A stretch of DNA of 5,289 nucleotides. Source: Gammaproteobacteria bacterium (GTDB taxonomy: Bacteria > Pseudomonadota > Gammaproteobacteria > Steroidobacterales > Steroidobacteraceae). Both the position numbers and the translations under genes were made by a program. Below the pieces are notes generated by a model. It was not told the DNA's origin. It worked only from the letters and a program-made list of their open reading frames with translations, and searched no databases. Location: contig PMMB01000332.1 in the NCBI GenBank assembly GCA_003165495.1, forward strand, positions 1-5,289, given 5' to 3'. Below are positions 1 through 5,289 of the stretch, in pieces. Positions within the stretch are counted from its first letter, which is position 1. Every line of letters begins with the position of its first letter.

Positions 1-138
1 GCCGTCATCGAAGGCCGTTCGGTCGTCATCGTGCTGCTCGATTCGTTGGGCAAGTACACCCGCGTCGCGGATGCCAGGCGGATCAAGACTTGGATGGAGG
101 CGAGCGCCAACGAGCACGTCCGGGTGTCGATGCGCTAA
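1..138 (+). CDS. pbpG: D-alanyl-D-alanine endopeptidase (PBP7 type), C-terminal end, partial
   Basis: Only the last 45 codons are present, open from base 1 in frame 1 and ending at TAA 136-138; the 5' part lies outside the window. The segment reads VVIVLLDSLGKYTRVADARR, then IKTWMEA. This matches the end of the S11/PBP7 penicillin-binding peptidase domain, where a hydrophobic strand ending in 'LDS.GK..R..DA.RI..W' closes the transpeptidase-like fold. Family members are periplasmic serine peptidases that cut D-Ala-meso-DAP cross-links in peptidoglycan. The catalytic SxxK, SxN and KTG motifs would be upstream and cannot be checked. The gene faces the TonB-dependent receptor tail-to-tail with a 9-base gap. 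The family call rests on a short C-terminal motif, so a related D-Ala-D-Ala carboxypeptidase is the main alternative. Confidence 0.75.
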   Translation, partial: AVIEGRSVVIVLLDSLGKYTRVADARRIKTWMEASANEHVRVSMR

Positions 139-160
139 AAGCGGGCGCTAAAAGCGGGCG
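135..160. repeat. Perfect 13-bp tandem duplication across two convergent stop codons
   Basis: The unit CTAAAAGCGGGCG occurs at 135-147 and again, without mismatch or gap, at 148-160. The first copy carries the TAA stop of the pbpG end (136-138). The second carries the stop of the opposite-strand receptor (CTA at 148-150, TAG on the minus strand). With a single copy the two stops would overlap as CTAA and both genes would still terminate. The repeat is seen directly; slipped-strand origin is an inference. Confidence 0.9.
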
Positions 161-2274
161 GTAAAATGCACGCCCCAGTTCCGGGGTTCGCCCAATTGCG
201 TGTACAGCTTGTAGGGAAAATCCGGCGGCTCGTCGCCGAAATAGAAGCCGCGCACCGTGTAATCCTTATTCAGTAAATTCCGACCCCACAAGTACGCTTC
301 GTAGCGCTCGGTTTCCCAGCCCAATTTGCCGTTCACCAGACCGTAAGCACGGGAGCGGGTGTCATTGGGCGGCAGGTCGTAATAAAACGCACCCATGCCC
401 GTGACGTCGACCCGCGCGTACGGGCCGCGCGGATCGCGCCACGTCGCATTGATGGCGGCTTGCCAATCGGGGGCGTGCGGCAGCGCGCGATCCGGATACT
501 CGACGCCGTTTTGTACGAACCCACGGTACAGGGTCTGCAACAGGCCGAGTGAGCCGCCGAATTCAAGCCTCGAGGCCGCAGCCCAAGCGAGCGTAGTTTC
601 TAATCCATAGTTGTAGCCGGATTGCGCGTTCCCGGTATAGAAAATGAAGGTGTTCGGATTATTCGCAACCAATTGCTCGCCGGTCAGCAGTTGCTCCGAA
701 TGACGAACCATGTAGAACAGCGACGTGTCGATTCGTAGCTTGCCGTCATCCAATTGCGCTTTGTGTCCGAGTTCGAGGTTCAAGTCTGACTCGGGATTGA
801 ATACTATTTGGTTGGCGGGCAAGCCGGCACTTAGGTTAAAGCCCCCCGCCTTGTAGCCGCGCGAGACCAGTGCATACACGTGCTGTCCGTCGGCGATTGC
901 GTAATCCAGTGAGGCGTTACCGCCCCAGAGATTGTTCGCGGGGCTGAAGTCGTTGGCTGTGGCCGGCGCGCCGAGATTGGTGGTCAGATCGTCGTAGCGG
1001 GTGGTGCGGCGCTCGCCGCGCAGGCCGATGGACCAACGTGTCCGAGATCCTAAGTCGCCGTCGAGCTGACCGTACAATGCTCCGCTCTGTGAGCGGTACT
1101 GACTCGATATGATGGTCAAGCTCGTCGAGTTCTGCGTCGCATCGAAAGGATCCGCGTAATTGCCCGCGCTCGTGTCGCCCAAGCCCTCGCGCAGCTCGAA
1201 GGCATACACCCCGAACAACCACGACAGGCCGTGGGCCGGTGCATCCCCGAGCCGAATCTCCAGGCTGCGGGTTGAGCGGTGACGCACCTGATATTCGGTG
1301 TAGTCATACGTGTACGGCGCCCACAGGATGGGATTTCCCCAGTCGCCGTCAAACCCATAGTTGACGACCGTATCCGCATAGGTGGCGATCGTCGTCAGGG
1401 TTGCGGACTCGAACCCAGTGTAAGTTGTCCGCGCCGAAAGTCCCGTGGAATACTGCCTATCGACGCTGGGATTGTCGGATTCCGTGGTGCGGCTATTGTC
1501 GATGGCAAAGGCATCATAACCATTATCGATCTGCAGCCGCAGCACGGTCAGATCGACGCGCCATTGATCGTTGGGCTCATAGCGCCACCGTCCGCGCACG
1601 GTGAGTTCATCGCGATTGTCGGTGTTGCTGCGTCCAAGATAGGCGTTGTGGTAGAAGCCGTCGCTGGTGTAGCGCTGCACCGCTAGCCTGAACGCTGAGT
1701 CCAGCGAGCTCACGGGACCCGTGATGACGGCGCCGTAGGAATGTTCGTTATAGTCTCCGGCGTCGAACTCCGCGCGGCCGCCGAAGGTATCGGACGGCTC
1801 GGCGCTCTTGACGTAGATGAGGCCGGCGAGGGCGTTGGCGCCATACAACGTCCCTTGGGGGCCGCGCAGTACTTCGACGTGATCGACATCGAACAGGGTT
1901 GCGGCCGACCCTAATCCGCTGAAGTCGATGTCGTCGATGAGAAACCCCACGGACGGGTTGGGCGCCCCTTGGTACTGCTGCAACTCACCGATACCACGAA
2001 CCTGAAAATATCGCGGTCGGGACGTGTCTCCCGCCCAATTGAGATTCGGCACCAGTGCCAAAACGTCCTCGATATGCTGTTGACCCGCATCGCGCAGCGT
2101 CGCGCCGGTGAGGACGGAAACACTTGCAGGCAATTCGGTGAGCGGGGCGGGCCGTAGGGTGGCCGTGACGATGATTTCATCGAGCTGCGGGTCGCTGGTG
2201 TTGTCGGACGCAACGGCCGGCGATGTGGCCGCTACGGTTGCAAACAAAAGACCTAGGACAGAATTCTTACCCAT
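148..2274 (-). CDS. TonB-dependent outer-membrane receptor, probable thiamin (or precursor) importer under TPP control
   Basis: This 708-residue protein has the full TonB-dependent receptor layout. Residues 1-22 form a signal peptide: basic N-end, hydrophobic core LGLLFATVAAT, cleavage probably after AVA. A TonB box, DEIIVTAT, is at about 32-39. The plug domain runs from about 43 to 157 and contains VEVLRGPQGTLYG at 133-145. A long beta-barrel follows, with the usual RGYKAGGFN near 470-480 and a late NLLNKDY segment. The chain ends in Phe, as outer-membrane barrels normally do. By sequence it resembles the 'iron complex receptor' group, which alone would suggest siderophore uptake. The leader is a TPP riboswitch, so thiamin, a thiamin phosphate or a pyrimidine/thiazole precursor is the better inference. 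Energy would come from TonB-ExbBD encoded elsewhere. The ATG start is fixed by GGAGG four bases upstream and by the signal peptide. No partner transporter is in the same transcript. Confidence 0.92.
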   Translation of the reverse strand: MGKNSVLGLLFATVAATSPAVASDNTSDPQLDEIIVTATLRPAPLTELPASVSVLTGATLRDAGQQHIEDVLALVPNLNWAGDTSRPRYFQVRGIGELQQYQGAPNPSVGFLIDDIDFSGLGSAATLFDVDHVEVLRGPQGTLYGANALAGLIYVKSAEPSDTFGGRAEFDAGDYNEHSYGAVITGPVSSLDSAFRLAVQRYTSDGFYHNAYLGRSNTDNRDELTVRGRWRYEPNDQWRVDLTVLRLQIDNGYDAFAIDNSRTTESDNPSVDRQYSTGLSARTTYTGFESATLTTIATYADTVVNYGFDGDWGNPILWAPYTYDYTEYQVRHRSTRSLEIRLGDAPAHGLSWLFGVYAFELREGLGDTSAGNYADPFDATQNSTSLTIISSQYRSQSGALYGQLDGDLGSRTRWSIGLRGERRTTRYDDLTTNLGAPATANDFSPANNLWGGNASLDYAIADGQHVYALVSRGYKAGGFNLSAGLPANQIVFNPESDLNLELGHKAQLDDGKLRIDTSLFYMVRHSEQLLTGEQLVANNPNTFIFYTGNAQSGYNYGLETTLAWAAASRLEFGGSLGLLQTLYRGFVQNGVEYPDRALPHAPDWQAAINATWRDPRGPYARVDVTGMGAFYYDLPPNDTRSRAYGLVNGKLGWETERYEAYLWGRNLLNKDYTVRGFYFGDEPPDFPYKLYTQLGEPRNWGVHFTARF

Positions 2275-2373
2275 GCTCCCTCCGCCGGTACTAACCGGAT
2301 CAGGTTCAATGGGTTCGCAGGTGCGCTTAACTAAGCAGCCAGCGTCTCAGGCCCTAAAGGCCACCCCAGCTTA
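2275..2373 (-). promoter_or_regulatory. TPP riboswitch (THI element) in the leader of the TonB-dependent receptor
   Basis: Read on the minus strand, the conserved THI-box blocks occur in order. GGGGTG is at 2367-2362, and a P3 hairpin GGCC-TTTAG-GGCC is at 2362-2350. CTGAGA at 2350-2345 is the pyrimidine-binding turn. ACCC at 2314-2311 closes P2 with GGGT. GAACCTGATC is at 2307-2298, P5 is CCGG-TTAGTA-CCGG at 2298-2285, and the 3' core GCGGAGGGA is at 2285-2277. A facultative hairpin (GCTT-AGTT-AAGC, 2336-2325) sits between CTGAGA and ACCC. A short P1 can form between GCT (2370-2368) and AGC (2277-2275). The receptor ATG starts at the next base. The family binds thiamin pyrophosphate and shuts the downstream gene. 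Here it most likely does so by blocking translation, because the Shine-Dalgarno is part of the aptamer and no terminator hairpin with a U-run is present. One consensus base differs in L5 (TAGT for TAAT). Confidence 0.96.
2276..2283 (-). promoter_or_regulatory. Ribosome binding site embedded in the TPP aptamer
   Basis: The minus strand reads GGAGGGAG, then C, then ATG. The GGAGG core (2283-2279) is four bases from the start codon and overlaps the universally conserved AGGGA of the aptamer, which pairs with the CCT of GAACCTGAT in P4. Ligand binding would therefore hide the ribosome site directly. Confidence 0.85.
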
Positions 2374-2386
2374 TTTGTGCTCAACT

Positions 2387-2414
2387 ACTGTAAGCGATTC
2401 GCGGCGAAACTCAA
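2387..2414 (-). promoter_or_regulatory. Probable sigma-70 promoter of the riboswitch-receptor transcript
   Basis: On the minus strand, TTGAGT (2414-2409, four of six matches to TTGACA) is followed after 16 bases by TACAGT (2392-2387, four of six matches to TATAAT). A transcript would start near 2380, a few bases before the first aptamer stem. This is the position expected for a riboswitch leader. It lies in the gap just after the MAPEG stop codon. It is a prediction from spacing and matches only. Confidence 0.5.
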
Positions 2415-2420
2415 GGCAGG

Positions 2421-2810
2421 CTATGGTTGGACGAGGGTTCGAACCGCCCCGAACAAACCGCCAACGACGAGAATTACGGTCGGCAAGAACGTCAGTCCGT
2501 ACCCGACCCCGCGCCTTGCCGGGTCTTTCACATAAGTGAATGCGTAGATTTCCCGGCCGATCAGGTAGATCGCTCCAAGCACTGCTGCGACTTGGGGCCT
2601 AAAGTAATGGCTGAAGAGATACAGCCCGGGCAAAAATACGATTAACTGCTCCAAGGTATTCTGTTGGACGCGAAAATATCGCTCAAAAGTGTCATTTCCG
2701 GTGACTGCCGGCGCCTTGACTCCGTAGCGCGCGCGCGCTTTACCGACTTTGAACCCGAACACGACGAATTGCAGAAGTGCGAGCGCAGTCACAATGTCAA
2801 CATAAGCCAT
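2421..2810 (-). CDS. MAPEG family integral membrane protein
   Basis: A 129-residue protein with four predicted membrane helices, at about 3-23, 56-70, 72-92 and 105-125. It carries the MAPEG hallmark ERYFRVQQNTLEQ at 43-55, just before the second helix, and a later GREIYAFTYVKDPARRG stretch at 85-101. Length and layout fit bacterial MAPEG proteins, relatives of microsomal glutathione transferase and leukotriene C4 synthase. Those enzymes are glutathione-dependent in eukaryotes, but the substrate of most bacterial members is unknown and none can be inferred here. The start is placed at the ATG at 2810-2808, which has an excellent GGAGG (2822-2818) seven bases upstream. An in-frame start 11 codons earlier would run over that ribosome site. 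The gene lies upstream of the riboswitch-controlled receptor on the same strand, but a separate promoter and riboswitch lie between them. Confidence 0.9.
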   Translation of the reverse strand: MAYVDIVTALALLQFVVFGFKVGKARARYGVKAPAVTGNDTFERYFRVQQNTLEQLIVFLPGLYLFSHYFRPQVAAVLGAIYLIGREIYAFTYVKDPARRGVGYGLTFLPTVILVVGGLFGAVRTLVQP

Positions 2811-2833
2811 GGATGTTCCTCCCCCGTTGAGAG

Positions 2834-2842
2834 ATTCTAGCA
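2834..2842 (-). promoter_or_regulatory. Probable extended -10 promoter of the MAPEG gene
   Basis: On the minus strand, TGCTAGAAT (2842-2834) fits the extended -10 form TGnTATAAT with one mismatch. No good -35 box is seen at the normal distance, which extended -10 promoters can tolerate. Transcription would begin near 2827, giving a leader of under 20 bases that just includes the ribosome site GGGGGAGG. Confidence 0.45.
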
Positions 2843-2907
2843 CTACGTCGCAGGCGGCTTTCCGTCAGGCTATCGATATCGCAATGGCAAGAGGCTCGAA
2901 TTCCGCA

Positions 2908-3429
2908 ATGAGCGCACCCCGGAAATCCACCCGAAACGGTACACGTGGCTACGCCCACTTGGTCGAAGTCGACGTGCCCGTCACGCGGGTCTGGCGCGCG
3001 CTGACCGATCCGGGCCTGATTCGCATCTGGTCCGGCCAGGAAGCGCAGATCGATCCTCGCCGAGGCGGCGCATATCAACTAGGCAAACGCAATGCCGGCG
3101 GCGGCCGTGAAGCGCACATCGATATTTTCGACGTGAATAGGCGTCTGCGGCTGATTTATCTGAACGGCGGCGATTGGCCGCCCAGCGACAGCGCCGTGGT
3201 CGACGACTTCATACTGGATGTGCGCAAGGGCGACTGCAAGACGTCGCTGCGATTGCTGGGATCAGGGATTCCCGAGTCCGCTGCATGGGACAAGAGCTAC
3301 GTGCGCATTCGGATGAGCTGGGAGCGCCTCCTGGCGCGCATCAAAGTGACGCTCGAAAGTCCGCCGGTTCCCCAAAAATCGAAAGCGGTACAGCCCAAGG
3401 ACCCGCCGCTGCCGGGACTCGATTATTGA
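2908..3429 (+). CDS. SRPBCC-superfamily protein, AHSA1-like (START/Bet v1 fold)
   Basis: From the chosen ATG the protein has 173 residues. The opening strand YAHLVEVDVPVTRVWRALTD (15-34) followed by P-G-L-I-R-I-W and the RRGGAYQL segment (51-58) is typical of AHSA1-like SRPBCC domains. These are small helix-grip folds with a hydrophobic pocket. The C-terminal helix is near SWERLLARIKVTLE. After it comes a Pro/Lys-rich, probably disordered tail ending PGLDY. The family covers ligand-binding and stress-related proteins; no ligand can be named. The start is uncertain. ATGs at 2809 and 2884 are in frame. The one at 2809 would begin inside the start codon of the divergent MAPEG gene and add a non-conserved N-terminus. 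ATG 2908 has only a distant GAGG (2891-2894), and 2884 has no visible ribosome site. The gene diverges from the MAPEG gene. Confidence 0.8.
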   Translation: MSAPRKSTRNGTRGYAHLVEVDVPVTRVWRALTDPGLIRIWSGQEAQIDPRRGGAYQLGKRNAGGGREAHIDIFDVNRRLRLIYLNGGDWPPSDSAVVDDFILDVRKGDCKTSLRLLGSGIPESAAWDKSYVRIRMSWERLLARIKVTLESPPVPQKSKAVQPKDPPLPGLDY

Positions 3430-3463
3430 CGGCGCAGTGGTATCGTACCAACCATTGATTTAA

Positions 3464-3529
3464 TGCTCGCGCAGCGAGCAACTGTAGGGCGGGGCCGCAT
3501 CGGCCCCGTTAATAGTTGCGCGAAGCGCA
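3464..3529. repeat. Compact palindromic element, REP-like, in front of the holin-like gene
   Basis: Three hairpins follow one another: TGCTCGC-GCA-GCGAGCA (3464-3480), CGGGGCCG-CAT-CGGCCCCG (3490-3508) and TGCGC-GAA-GCGCA (3517-3529). The central palindrome is preceded by GTAGG at 3484-3488, the head motif seen in many REP elements. The flanks also pair with each other: 3470-3484 matches the reverse complement of 3514-3528 at 12 of 15 positions. The whole unit could therefore fold as one long arm with a hairpin at its tip. The folding potential is read directly from sequence. Membership of a genome-wide REP family is inference. There is no U-run, so it is not a typical terminator. Confidence 0.6.
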
Positions 3530-3540
3530 TGGAGACAGCC

Positions 3541-3915
3541 ATGCTCGGGTTTCTCATACGCGCAAGCATAGTTGCGCTGGGTCTGTGGCTGGCGACCGTT
3601 TGGGTCAACGGCGTCTCCATCGACACTCCGGCCACCTTGATTCTTGCCGGCGTGCTGTTAGGGATGGTCAATTCCATCGTTCGGCCGATTGCCGTATTGC
3701 TGACACTGCCGATGACCATCGTCACTCTCGGCCTGTTCCTGCTGGTGATCAACGCCGGCATGGTGGCTCTGGTGGCATGGATACTGCCCGGAATGCATGT
3801 GGCGGGCTTTTGGTCCGCGTTTTGGACCTCGGTGCTGGTGAGCTTGGTCAGTTTCGTGGGCTCATGGTTCGTGGGTGGTAAGGGCAAAGTCGAAGTCATC
3901 GTCAAGCGCCGCTGA
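3541..3915 (+). CDS. Small membrane protein, PF04020 'phage holin 4_2' family
   Basis: A 124-residue, almost entirely hydrophobic protein with four likely membrane helices, at about 4-24, 32-52, 56-81 and 88-111. It ends in a short basic tail, VKRR. The family signature is clear in the middle: NSIVRPI at 44-50, then LPMTIVTLGLFLLVINA at 56-72. The family is named for phage holins, but most bacterial members are chromosomal inner-membrane proteins of unknown function, and no lysis gene or phage gene is nearby here. The start is set at ATG 3541, which has GGAGA (3531-3535) five bases upstream. The ATG at 3529 lies in the third hairpin of the palindromic element and lacks a ribosome site. The gene converges on the DMT transporter with an 8-base gap. 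Confidence 0.85.
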   Translation: MLGFLIRASIVALGLWLATVWVNGVSIDTPATLILAGVLLGMVNSIVRPIAVLLTLPMTIVTLGLFLLVINAGMVALVAWILPGMHVAGFWSAFWTSVLVSLVSFVGSWFVGGKGKVEVIVKRR

Positions 3916-3923
3916 CATCGCGG

Positions 3924-4853
3924 CTACTGCGTCTTCGGCTCCGCGAGCGTCTTCGGATCGGTGAGGCTGCCGCCGGGAAGCGTCAAAATACTCACGCCGA
4001 CGATGATGACCAGCATGCCGACGAACTGCGCCCCGGATAAATGCTCGTGCAGAAATTGCCAGCCGAGGAACGATGCGATCGCGGGATTCACGTAGCCGTA
4101 AGTTCCGATCAAGGCCGGAGTGCCATTCAGGCTCAGCCAGCCGTAGGCGGTATACGCCAAACAGGAACTGAAGAAGGTCAGGTAAAACAGAGCCATCAAC
4201 CCTGAAATGTTCGGCGCCCAGTGTGCCGCATCGCCGTGGAGCAGCCCTACGCCGAGCAGCATCAATCCGCCCATGAACATCTGCAGGGCCATGAACATGA
4301 GCGAACTCAATTCGGTATCGATGCTGCGGTAGTACAAGGTACCCAATGACCACGAGAAGCAGGCGGCCAGTACGCCGGCTTGCGCAAGCAGGCTGTTGGA
4401 ACTCAAGGGTCCCGCAGGGATAAGCATCAACGCGGCGCCCAGGAATCCTATGACTAAGCCTAGGACCGCCCAGCGAGTCAGCGGGTGGCCGCGGCGCCCG
4501 AAAACGCCGAGGCCGGCGATCCAGAACGCCGACGTGCCGTTGAGCAGCGCCGACTGATTGGATGCGAGATACCGCATGGCCCAGGTATTCAAGCCATTGC
4601 TGACGAACACCATGAAAAAACCCGCGATGGCGACATGGCGCCACTCGATCAGGCGCCGAGGCATGGGGCTGCCGCTCCAGATCCTGGCGATGAGCGCGAG
4701 CACGCTGCCCGCCGTGACGAAGCGAATCCCGGAGAACAGTGCCGGGGGTAGGTTGGCAACCGCGATCTTGGTGAATAAAAAGCTCGAGCCCCACACCAGG
4801 TATATGGTGCTCAAGGCAAGCATGAGCTTCGCGGAATATCGTGGGTCGCGCAA
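3924..4853 (-). CDS. EamA/DMT-superfamily transporter (YedA/RhaT-like permease)
   Basis: A 309-residue inner-membrane protein with ten predicted helices arranged as two EamA repeats, at about 12-143 and 158-293. The first begins with the signature YLVWGSSFLFTKIAV (18-32) followed by LPP and an R-F pair. The second ends with the conserved YVNPAIASFLGWQFLHE (254-270). DMT permeases of this type export amino acids or other metabolites by proton exchange; the substrate cannot be told from sequence. The start at 4853 is a TTG codon with a weak AGGG four bases upstream, and an in-frame TAG lies just upstream of it. The first in-frame ATG is codon 11 (4823-4821), has only a weak GAAG before it, and would still leave the first helix complete. 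It begins 29 bases after the OPT stop on the same strand, so the two may share a transcript. Confidence 0.9.
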   Translation of the reverse strand: MRDPRYSAKLMLALSTIYLVWGSSFLFTKIAVANLPPALFSGIRFVTAGSVLALIARIWSGSPMPRRLIEWRHVAIAGFFMVFVSNGLNTWAMRYLASNQSALLNGTSAFWIAGLGVFGRRGHPLTRWAVLGLVIGFLGAALMLIPAGPLSSNSLLAQAGVLAACFSWSLGTLYYRSIDTELSSLMFMALQMFMGGLMLLGVGLLHGDAAHWAPNISGLMALFYLTFFSSCLAYTAYGWLSLNGTPALIGTYGYVNPAIASFLGWQFLHEHLSGAQFVGMLVIIVGVSILTLPGGSLTDPKTLAEPKTQ

Positions 4854-4882
4854 ACTACCCTGTGCGGTCTACGCCGGACGGC

Positions 4883-5289
4883 CTACGCGGCCTGGCGCGG
4901 GGTGCCGGCCCTGAAAATCCAATAGCAAATTCCCAGCAGTACCGCCGCCGCCCACCATTTTCCGCCGGGCAATTCAGAGGCCACAGCCAGCACATTCGGA
5001 TTTTTGCTGATCCAAATACACATGGCGATGAAAATGCCTATCAGCGCCTCGCCCGTGATGAGTCCCGCGGCGAACAACATGCCGTTCTGCTTGAGCTGCT
5101 CATGGTCGCCGCCGGCGCTATGTTTGACGTGCCAGCGCGTGACCATTTCCGCGACGATGCCGCCGGCCAGAATGGGAGTCGATACGTCCAACGGCAGATA
5201 GATTCCCACGGCCACCGCCAATACCGGCGCGCTCCAACGCGATCCTCGATGCTTGAGGTACAAATCCAAAACAATGATCAACGCGCCTA
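4883..5289 (-). CDS. OPT family oligopeptide transporter, C-terminal part, partial
   Basis: The reading frame enters from beyond the right edge and stops at TAG 4885-4883. It gives at least 135 residues of a protein whose family usually exceeds 500. Visible features fit the end of bacterial OPT transporters: GALIIVLDLYLKHRGSRW, then a helix with VLAVAVGIYLPLDVSTPILAGG, then a loop. A helix with GMLFAAGLITGEALIGIF and a last helix before the tail AGTPRQAA follow. The family moves peptides or metal-chelate complexes across the inner membrane using the proton gradient; bacterial members are mostly uncharacterised. The TTG at 5281-5279 is not a start, because the frame continues through the conserved GAL residues to the window edge. 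The DMT permease gene follows closely. Confidence 0.88.
   Translation of the reverse strand, partial: GALIIVLDLYLKHRGSRWSAPVLAVAVGIYLPLDVSTPILAGGIVAEMVTRWHVKHSAGGDHEQLKQNGMLFAAGLITGEALIGIFIAMCIWISKNPNVLAVASELPGGKWWAAAVLLGICYWIFRAGTPRQAA

Noticed and set aside
1279..1686. Long plus-strand open frame (135 codons) antisense to the receptor
   Set aside because: It is a shadow of the receptor gene: no ribosome site, no recognisable domain, and the receptor frame explains the region fully.
3438..3450. TGGTA-TCG-TACCA hairpin after the SRPBCC stop as a terminator
   Set aside because: The stem is only five pairs, not GC-rich, and is not followed by a T-run.
3426..3464. TTGACG (3426-3431) and TTTAAT (3459-3464) as a promoter for the holin-like gene
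   Set aside because: The two boxes are 27 bases apart, too far for sigma-70, and no good partner for either is seen at 16-18 bases.
3423..3905. 160-codon minus-strand frame opposite the holin-like gene
   Set aside because: It is Thr/Pro/Arg-rich and low-complexity, and would run through the palindromic element. The plus-strand frame has the PF04020 signature and a good ribosome site.
3541..3915. Holin-like gene as evidence of a prophage
   Set aside because: PF04020 proteins are common chromosomal membrane proteins, and no endolysin, spanin, structural or integrase gene is near.
3908..3924. GCCGC...GCGGC hairpin at the convergent junction as a bidirectional terminator
   Set aside because: A five-pair stem with a seven-base loop and no T-tract on either side; it is too weak to call.
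3862..4794. 310-codon minus-strand frame overlapping the DMT gene
   Set aside because: Its translation is rich in Arg/His/Pro with no membrane segments or domain. The other frame encodes a complete EamA transporter with conserved motifs.

Overview
The window is GC-rich DNA, most likely from a gammaproteobacterium of the Xanthomonadales/Nevskiales kind. That placement is an inference from gene types (a PBP7-type endopeptidase end, a large TonB-dependent receptor, a MAPEG protein, DMT and OPT transporters) and from codon usage. There is no rRNA or other marker gene to prove it. It looks like ordinary chromosome: no transposase, integrase, phage structural gene, tRNA, rRNA or CRISPR array is visible, and there is no gene-free stretch over 300 bases.

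Layout. Bases 1-138 (+) are the last 45 codons of a D-alanyl-D-alanine endopeptidase (pbpG). Tail-to-tail with it is a 708-residue TonB-dependent outer-membrane receptor (148-2274, -). The receptor mRNA leader (about 2275-2373, -) is a clear TPP riboswitch (THI element) with a plausible sigma-70 promoter just upstream (2387-2414). Behind that promoter is a MAPEG-family membrane protein (2421-2810, -) with its own strong ribosome site and an extended -10 promoter. Divergent from it is an SRPBCC/AHSA1-like protein (about 2908-3429, +). Next comes a compact palindromic, REP-like element (3464-3529), then a small four-helix membrane protein of the PF04020 'phage holin 4_2' family (3541-3915, +). 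Tail-to-tail with that is an EamA/DMT transporter (3924-4853, -, probably TTG start). It lies 29 bases downstream of the C-terminal part of an OPT-family oligopeptide transporter that runs off the right edge (4883-5289, -).

How it works together. The most informative element is the riboswitch. Taken alone, the receptor would be called a siderophore receptor, but TPP control makes it a probable outer-membrane importer of thiamin or a thiamin precursor, made when cellular TPP is low. The Shine-Dalgarno sequence lies inside the conserved 3' core of the aptamer and the start codon follows directly, so TPP binding should block translation initiation without a separate expression platform. The riboswitch serves only this one gene in the window; no inner-membrane thiamin transporter or thiamin kinase is adjacent. 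The other genes (MAPEG, SRPBCC, holin-like, DMT, OPT) have no evident functional link to it. OPT and DMT could be co-transcribed.
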